Of a DNA stretch of 32,580 bases, positions 27,916 to 32,580 are shown in pieces. The position numbers and the translations under genes are program-made. How positions within the stretch are numbered: position 1 is the stretch's first letter; every line of letters starts with the position of its first letter. The notes under the pieces are model-generated. The model searched no databases and had not been told where the DNA came from. It saw only the letters and a list, made by a program, of their open reading frames with translations. The DNA lies in assembly GCA_018304325.1 (NCBI GenBank), contig JAGVWM010000014.1, positions 1 through 32,580 of the forward strand, read 5' to 3'. The DNA comes from Candidatus Pacearchaeota archaeon (GTDB taxonomy: Archaea > Nanobdellota > Nanobdellia > Pacearchaeales > GW2011-AR1).

Positions 27916-29066
27916 AAGAAGTAGTTAAAGGATTTAGAGATATAGAAGGCAGCGAAGCTGCTAAGAGACTTGAAATTCAGAAAATCCTTATTAATGAATT
28001 TGAAAAATATGGATTTGAATTTGTAGAAACTCCTGTAATTGAGTATGAAGAGTTTGTTAAAGGTGAAAATACTAGTGATGAAGCTGTATCTGATATTTTC
28101 AAGCTTAAAGATAGAGGAGAGAGGAATCTTGCTTTAAGATATGAGTTTACTTTTCAGCTGAAAAGACTGGCTTCTGGTAAAAAATTACCATATAAGAGAT
28201 TTCAGATAGGACCTGTTTTTAGAGATGAGCCGATAAGCCCAAATAGATTCAGGCAGTTTACTCAGTGTGATGTTGATGTTATTGGATCAAGTATTAAAGA
28301 CGAAGCTGAGATAGTTGCAATTACTCAAGATATCTTTAGTAAGTTAGGAGTTAAATCAAAAATATATGTTAATAATAGAAAACTTCTAAATGAAATTTTT
28401 GATTTTCTGAAGATTAAAGGAAATAAAGAACAGGTTATGAGAGAGATAGATAAACTTGACAAGCTTCCTGAAAATGAAATAAAAAACAATCTTAAAAAGT
28501 ACAAAGCAGAAAAATTAATTTCAATTCTTAAAAATAAGAAAAATTATTTTAAGAAGTTTGCATCTTTCAAAGAAATTGAAGATTTGGAAAAATATTGTAA
28601 GTTATACGGAGTAAAGATTGAATTTTCTCCTTTTCTTGTCAGAGGATTGAGTTATTATAATGGAAGTATTTTTGAAGTTAAATCAGAAAATACAGAAGGT
28701 AGTTTAGCAGGTGGTGGAAGCTATTTAGTTAATGGAATTCAGTCTACTGGTATTTCATTTGGATTAGATAGGCTTGTTATTGTTAGCAAATTAAAAACTG
28801 AGAATAAAAAAGTTTTAATAATTTCTTTAAACCAGGATAAAAAGACAATTGAACTTGCTGAAAAATTAAGAAAAGAAAACATTAGTTGTACGATTATTTA
28901 TGGAAAGCCTTCTAAGGCACTTGAATATGCAAATGCTAAAAAGATTAATTATGTTATTTTTGTTGGAGAGAATGAGATTAAATCTGGAAAGTTTAAGCTT
29001 AAAGACATGAAATCTGGAAAGGAAAATATGATTAGTGAAAAAGATTTATTGAAAAAGATTTATTGA
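27912..29066 (+). CDS. hisS: histidyl-tRNA synthetase
   Basis: GFRDIEGSEAAKRLEIQ; LRYEFTFQLKRL; YKRFQIGPVFRDEPISPNRFRQFTQCDVDVIG; LVRGLSYYNGSIFEV; GISFGLDRL. Confidence 0.9.
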   Translation: MKEVVKGFRDIEGSEAAKRLEIQKILINEFEKYGFEFVETPVIEYEEFVKGENTSDEAVSDIFKLKDRGERNLALRYEFTFQLKRLASGKKLPYKRFQIGPVFRDEPISPNRFRQFTQCDVDVIGSSIKDEAEIVAITQDIFSKLGVKSKIYVNNRKLLNEIFDFLKIKGNKEQVMREIDKLDKLPENEIKNNLKKYKAEKLISILKNKKNYFKKFASFKEIEDLEKYCKLYGVKIEFSPFLVRGLSYYNGSIFEVKSENTEGSLAGGGSYLVNGIQSTGISFGLDRLVIVSKLKTENKKVLIISLNQDKKTIELAEKLRKENISCTIIYGKPSKALEYANAKKINYVIFVGENEIKSGKFKLKDMKSGKENMISEKDLLKKIY

Positions 29067-29103
29067 AAAAGATTTTTTAGTCTTCTTCTAATGTTTCTAA
29101 ATG

Positions 29104-29943
29104 TTATTCACCTTCTCCTATTTCATCTAATCTATCTTCAAATTGAGCTTCAAGCTTGTTTGTTATTATTTCATCTCTTTGTATAAACTGTTTTCCTGAT
29201 TTATGAATCCATATTTCTTCTAAATGTCTTTCTTGTTGCAACCAAAGTTTATTGTGATTATCTAAATGCAATAAGGGAATAAAAGTTTGTATTTTCTCTT
29301 CTCTTTTAGGCCCAGAAAATTCACTAAATGCAATTTTTTCCTGCTTTTGGAATACCTGAGAAATTCTTTCTCTAATATTTTTTATTCTATCTACTAAGCT
29401 AACAGAATTTTTTGGTACGAAAAGCATGGTTCTCTCATAACTTTCTTTTTCAACTTCTTTTTTGAATATTCTTCTATTTTCTGTTTTTACAGCTTGATCT
29501 AATGCTGATATTAATTCTTGAATACTTATTTTTTTAAATCTTGGCAAAGGAGTTTTTGGAATTAGTTCAGGTATTTCATCTTCATCATATTCATCAAATT
29601 TTAATATCTGTTGCTCTTCTTTTACTTTTTTTCCAAATAATATATCATCAAGACTTTTTATATAGTAATTCATAAGAAGCTCTGATTTAATTCTTAACAT
29701 TAAAGAGGCTACTAGAAGTACTTTGCTACTAAGGGAAAAATTAGCTTCTTCTAATTTTCTTACACGTTCGAGGTATCTCTGAGATAATAATGATAAATCT
29801 ATATCCCATGGATCTAATTGTTCAGTGTTTATCAAATCATAAATTATCTCTTGCCATGACATTTTATCACCAAACACAAAAGAATGAAATTGTTCCTGTC
29901 CTATTTTATCTATTTTTTGAATATTCTTCTCTTTTTGATCCAT
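29104..29943 (-). CDS. scpA: segregation and condensation protein A (ScpA)
   Basis: WQEIIYDLINTEQLDPWDIDLSLLSQRYLERVRKLEEANFSLSSKVLLVASLMLRIKSELLM. Confidence 0.85.
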   Translation of the reverse strand: MDQKEKNIQKIDKIGQEQFHSFVFGDKMSWQEIIYDLINTEQLDPWDIDLSLLSQRYLERVRKLEEANFSLSSKVLLVASLMLRIKSELLMNYYIKSLDDILFGKKVKEEQQILKFDEYDEDEIPELIPKTPLPRFKKISIQELISALDQAVKTENRRIFKKEVEKESYERTMLFVPKNSVSLVDRIKNIRERISQVFQKQEKIAFSEFSGPKREEKIQTFIPLLHLDNHNKLWLQQERHLEEIWIHKSGKQFIQRDEIITNKLEAQFEDRLDEIGEGE

Positions 29944-30077
29944 TATTGGATCAGTTTAATAAACTTTATAAATAGTGGCTATCTAGCTAAGTTACTCCTA
30001 TAAAGGAAAGAGGGTAGTCATTTTAAAAGAGTAACAAAATAGAAAGATTTAAATAGTATATTCATATTAGATTATTA

Positions 30078-30310
30078 TCACCTCTTTTTCCCCCTTAGAG
30101 GCGATTCAACACTCTATTTGATCGTTGGATTTCCTCTATCGGGGTTTATGTTTATTATTCAATAGATGTTATAAAAAGAGAAAATACATACATATATATA
30201 CCAGTGATGGTATTAATATATATCATACTTATTAATTTAAGATAACTCAATATGAGTTTAGCGGATTAACCCATTATTTTTTTAAATTCTGGTCCCGCTT
30301 TTTATATTCT
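30078..30310 (+). ncRNA. candidate structured non-coding RNA
   Basis: TATA-like TTTAAATAG about 25 nt upstream; long hairpin at 30090-30144; AACTCA-ATA-TGAGTT; AGCGG...CCGCT followed by TTTTT. No ORF. Confidence 0.45.
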
Positions 30311-30666
30311 TTTTAATACACTTTCTAAATCATGACATGAAGGATTTTTAGGAGCTAATGCTATTGCAATGTAATTTTTATCACTAACTTTCTCTTTAGT
30401 ATTTACAGAAAAATCATAAGCAAGAGCTTGGGAGAGACTTGGTCTACCATTTCTACTTTCTAGTGTTGTTAAACACACTCTGAAATAAGGTTTATATCCC
30501 TTTTTAACAGCTTCATCATAATGGGCTAATTCATGCTCTATAACATCAGATGGTGCTTTAAGTTTTTTAGCTATCCTAATAAGGTCTTTTTATCATATAT
30601 CTGATTTGACCTAAAATATCCAATTTTACCTAGTGTTTCACTTTCTACCCTAGAATATTTAATCAT
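30302..30666 (-). pseudogene. frameshifted HELAH-motif protein (metallopeptidase-like)
   Basis: MIKYSRVESETLGKIGYFRSNQIYDKK in one frame, continuing as DLIRIAKKLKAPSDVIEHELAHYDEAVKKGYKPYFRVCLTTLESRNGRPSLSQALAYDF...LESVLKRI* in the -1 frame. Junction at a T5 run (A5 on the coding strand), 30587-30591. Confidence 0.65.
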
Positions 30667-30667
30667 T

Positions 30668-30880
30668 TTACTTTTTAGAAATAAACTCAGTATAATGGCA
30701 CTTTCCACAGTATTGTCTGTTAGGTGTTGTCATTAAGAATGTTCCAGGCCCACATCTTGGACAGTTAGGAGCTCTTTTAACTTTTTCACTTTCAATAGAG
30801 TATTTTGTGTATTTTTTACTAGTAGGTTTATTTTTATGAGGTTTTTTTCCTTTTTTCTCTGATTTTTTCTTTTTTGCCAT
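30668..30880 (-). CDS. rps27ae: 30S ribosomal protein eS31 (S27ae)
   Basis: KRAPNCPRCGPGTFLMTTPNRQYCGKCHYTEF zinc ribbon. Confidence 0.92.
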   Translation of the reverse strand: MAKKKKSEKKGKKPHKNKPTSKKYTKYSIESEKVKRAPNCPRCGPGTFLMTTPNRQYCGKCHYTEFISKK

Positions 30881-30883
30881 TTA

Positions 30884-31231
30884 TTATTCAGTTGCCTCCG
30901 GTGTTTCTTTTTTTTCTTGAGCAGCTTGTTTTTTCTTTTCTTCTTCCATTTTTTTAGCTTCTTCCAGACGTTTCTTTTTTTCTTTTCTTGTTACAGTTTC
31001 ATATTTATCTTTGCTCTGAGAATCATTGTAGACTTTAGCATAAACTGTGAACTCTTTTTTTCCAAATTTGCTATCTATTTTTTCAATTATTATATTTTCT
31101 TCTGATGATTTGAAGTCTTTAGCTATTTCTTTAGCTACATCTATTTTTGAAGGTGTTTTCTCTCTATTTAGTTTTATTACAACTTCTTTTCTATGTAGAA
31201 GTTTATTATCAAATTCTTTTACTAAACTCAT
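30884..31231 (-). CDS. rps24e: 30S ribosomal protein eS24
   Basis: DNKLLHRKEVVIKLNREKTPSKIDVAKEIAKDFKSSEENIIIEKIDSKFGKKEFTVYAKVYND. Confidence 0.92.
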   Translation of the reverse strand: MSLVKEFDNKLLHRKEVVIKLNREKTPSKIDVAKEIAKDFKSSEENIIIEKIDSKFGKKEFTVYAKVYNDSQSKDKYETVTRKEKKKRLEEAKKMEEEKKKQAAQEKKETPEATE

Positions 31232-31383
31232 TTTTGTTTTTGGACATATTCTGCCCTTTCTTTTAATTTAAGATTTTTTGCAAATTCTGATTTTTCAGGA
31301 TCAAAAATTATAACTCTACCTCTAATATTATCTAAGTGAATTTTTTTCAATTCTTCCTTTTTGCTTATTTTATTTTCTTCCAT
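31228..31383 (-). CDS. spt4: Spt4-like protein lacking the N-terminal zinc ribbon
   Basis: MEENKISKKEELKKIHLDNIRGRVIIFDPEKSEFAKNLKLKERAEYVQKQK. RGRVIIFDPEKSEFAKNL matches the Spt4 C-terminal half; position between rpo7 and rps24e is the conserved archaeal order. Confidence 0.7.
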   Translation of the reverse strand: MEENKISKKEELKKIHLDNIRGRVIIFDPEKSEFAKNLKLKERAEYVQKQK

Positions 31384-31393
31384 TTTTATTAAA

Positions 31394-31999
31394 TTATTTC
31401 TTTTTACCACCTTTAGGTTTATTAGGTTTATCAGTTTTTTCAGTAGATCTAACAGCTTTTTTAGCTTTTTGCTTTTCTTCCTGTATCCACTCTAATTTTC
31501 CTAAACCTGGTTGCCTCATTGTAAGACCTATTTTTGGCTCTCCTAGTTTAAATGAGATTGCAACAATTCTTGCCATACATGCATCTCCTTTCTTTAGGGA
31601 TTTTTTATTATTTTTTCCAATTAGTGTATTTGTTTTTGAAAAACTTACATAATCATCCATTGTCTGGCTAATATGAATCATTCCTTGCATTATTCCTAAG
31701 TCAATAAAAGCTCCAAAATTTGTTATTTCTTTTATAGTTCCATAGACTAATTCCTGCATTTCTGGTCTCCATACAACAAGTTTGAAATTTGACTTATAAT
31801 ATGCAGCTCCATCACCTGGAATTATAATCCCCTCTTCTATAGTATCAACACCAGCGACAGCTATTACTTTACCCAGTTCTTTATCAAAGTGGTCTGTATA
31901 GCTTTCTTTTAACTGTTGTTCTACAGCTTCCTTTGTAGGAAGTCCAAAAAGTCTTGGCTCTACTCTGATGAAATCTTCGACTTCGATTAAATAGAACAT
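31394..31999 (-). CDS. rpo7: DNA-directed RNA polymerase subunit Rpo7 (RpoE')
   Basis: MFYLIEVEDFIRVEPRLFG; GTIKEITNFGAFIDLGIMQGMIHISQTMDDYVSF S1 domain. Confidence 0.93.
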   Translation of the reverse strand: MFYLIEVEDFIRVEPRLFGLPTKEAVEQQLKESYTDHFDKELGKVIAVAGVDTIEEGIIIPGDGAAYYKSNFKLVVWRPEMQELVYGTIKEITNFGAFIDLGIMQGMIHISQTMDDYVSFSKTNTLIGKNNKKSLKKGDACMARIVAISFKLGEPKIGLTMRQPGLGKLEWIQEEKQKAKKAVRSTEKTDKPNKPKGGKKK

Positions 32000-32052
32000 T
32001 TTATTGTAAATATAAATGGTAAAAGTAGGTTTATAAAGGTTACTTTCAGGTT

Positions 32053-32442
32053 TTAAATTATTTCAATCCTCTTTCCCACTTTTATCCTTAAAAAGTGAAT
32101 ATTTGAACCTATTTCTCTTGCTTTTTGTTTTAGTTCCCTATCCATTGTTCCTAATACAGATTTATCTAATTTTGATAAATATTCTAATATTCCCCTGTCA
32201 ACATCATCTGTTTTCAAATCAGGAGATAAATGTTTTTTTGTTTCTACCATCTTAAGAGATATTTCAATAGCTTGTTTGTCTTTTCTGTTCTTATTTTTTC
32301 CAAGTAATTTTCTTAACTCTGATATTACTTGTTTAGGAATTATTATCTTATCTCCTGGAAATAAGTCTTGCAACTGTGAAAACATATCTATTTTATTCTT
32401 TGAGCAAGTTATTATGAAATTTGTATCTATTAAAATTTCCAT
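32053..32442 (-). CDS. PIN-domain protein (Fcf1-like)
   Basis: MEILIDTNFIITCSKNKID; IIIPKQVISELRKL; TDDVDRGILEYL; VLGTMDRELKQKAREIG. Confidence 0.85.
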   Translation of the reverse strand: MEILIDTNFIITCSKNKIDMFSQLQDLFPGDKIIIPKQVISELRKLLGKNKNRKDKQAIEISLKMVETKKHLSPDLKTDDVDRGILEYLSKLDKSVLGTMDRELKQKAREIGSNIHFLRIKVGKRIEII

Positions 32443-32495
32443 TACTTATTATTTGAATTTAAAATATTTAAATATGACCTTATGTAAACTACTGA

Positions 32496-32509
32496 TGGGC
32501 TAAAGCCCA
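32496..32509. other. short perfect hairpin between two minus-strand genes
   Basis: TGGGCT-AA-AGCCCA. Confidence 0.4.
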
Positions 32510-32519
32510 CAGCGTTTGA

Positions 32520-32580
32520 TTAAAAATCTCCAAGTCTTTTTTGAAGAACAACCACTTTTTCTTTTTTAACAAAAGTTTTC
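32520..32580 (-). CDS. C-terminal end of a gene cut by the window edge
   Basis: Minus-strand frame ...KTFVKKEKVVVLQKRLGDF*. An aIF2-gamma identity would fit archaeal gene order but is not demonstrable from 19 residues. Confidence 0.4.
   Translation of the reverse strand, partial: KTFVKKEKVVVLQKRLGDF

Noticed and set aside
29790-29975. Plus-strand ORF antisense to the scpA 5' end
   Set aside because: Spurious antisense frame.
29976-30035. Possible pseudoknot (TGGCTATC/GGTAGTCA crossing GTTACTC/GAGTAAC)
   Set aside because: Pairing order fits an H-type pseudoknot, but short AT-rich pairings are easily found by chance and no other evidence supports an RNA here.
30917-31271. Plus-strand ORFs 30917-31105 and 31047-31271
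   Set aside because: Phe/Ser/Ile-rich antisense frames of eS24.
32276-32503. Plus-strand ORF antisense to the PIN gene
   Set aside because: Antisense frame, no support.
1-32580. CRISPR array, rRNA genes, transposon with terminal repeats
   Set aside because: Looked for regularly spaced direct repeats, rRNA-like conserved sequence and transposase motifs by eye; none seen.

Overview
AT-rich, gene-dense window that looks like a DPANN-type (Woese-/Pacearchaeota-like) archaeal chromosome segment. Supporting genes are Rpo7, Spt4-like, eS24, eS31, uS10, aIF5B and Lhr alongside bacterial-type GyrA/GyrB and SerRS. The most striking locus is at the left edge (1-2026): a probable diversity-generating retroelement (DGR). 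It has (i) an RT with the DGR-type GNLTSQ motif fused to a C-terminal HTH_40-like domain, (ii) an Asn(AAY)-rich template-repeat-like segment (about 420-525), (iii) four consecutive hairpins upstream of it, and (iv) the 3' end of a gene entering from the window edge. That gene's first 12 nt match the TR end in the same reading frame, with one A->T difference, and a GC-rich cruciform-capable hairpin follows. The TR-like strand is opposite to the RT strand. Other notable items: related inteins in both GyrB (148-aa mini-intein) and GyrA (392 aa, HNH-containing); a SLOG/LOG-like gene between gyrB and gyrA; an Spt4-like protein that lacks the zinc ribbon; an atypical tRNA-His(GTG) near hisS; a candidate structured ncRNA at about 30078-30310; and a small hairpin repeat family next to gyrB, rps10 and tRNA-His. 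All calls come from reading the sequence and the supplied ORF track. No searches or folding programs were run.
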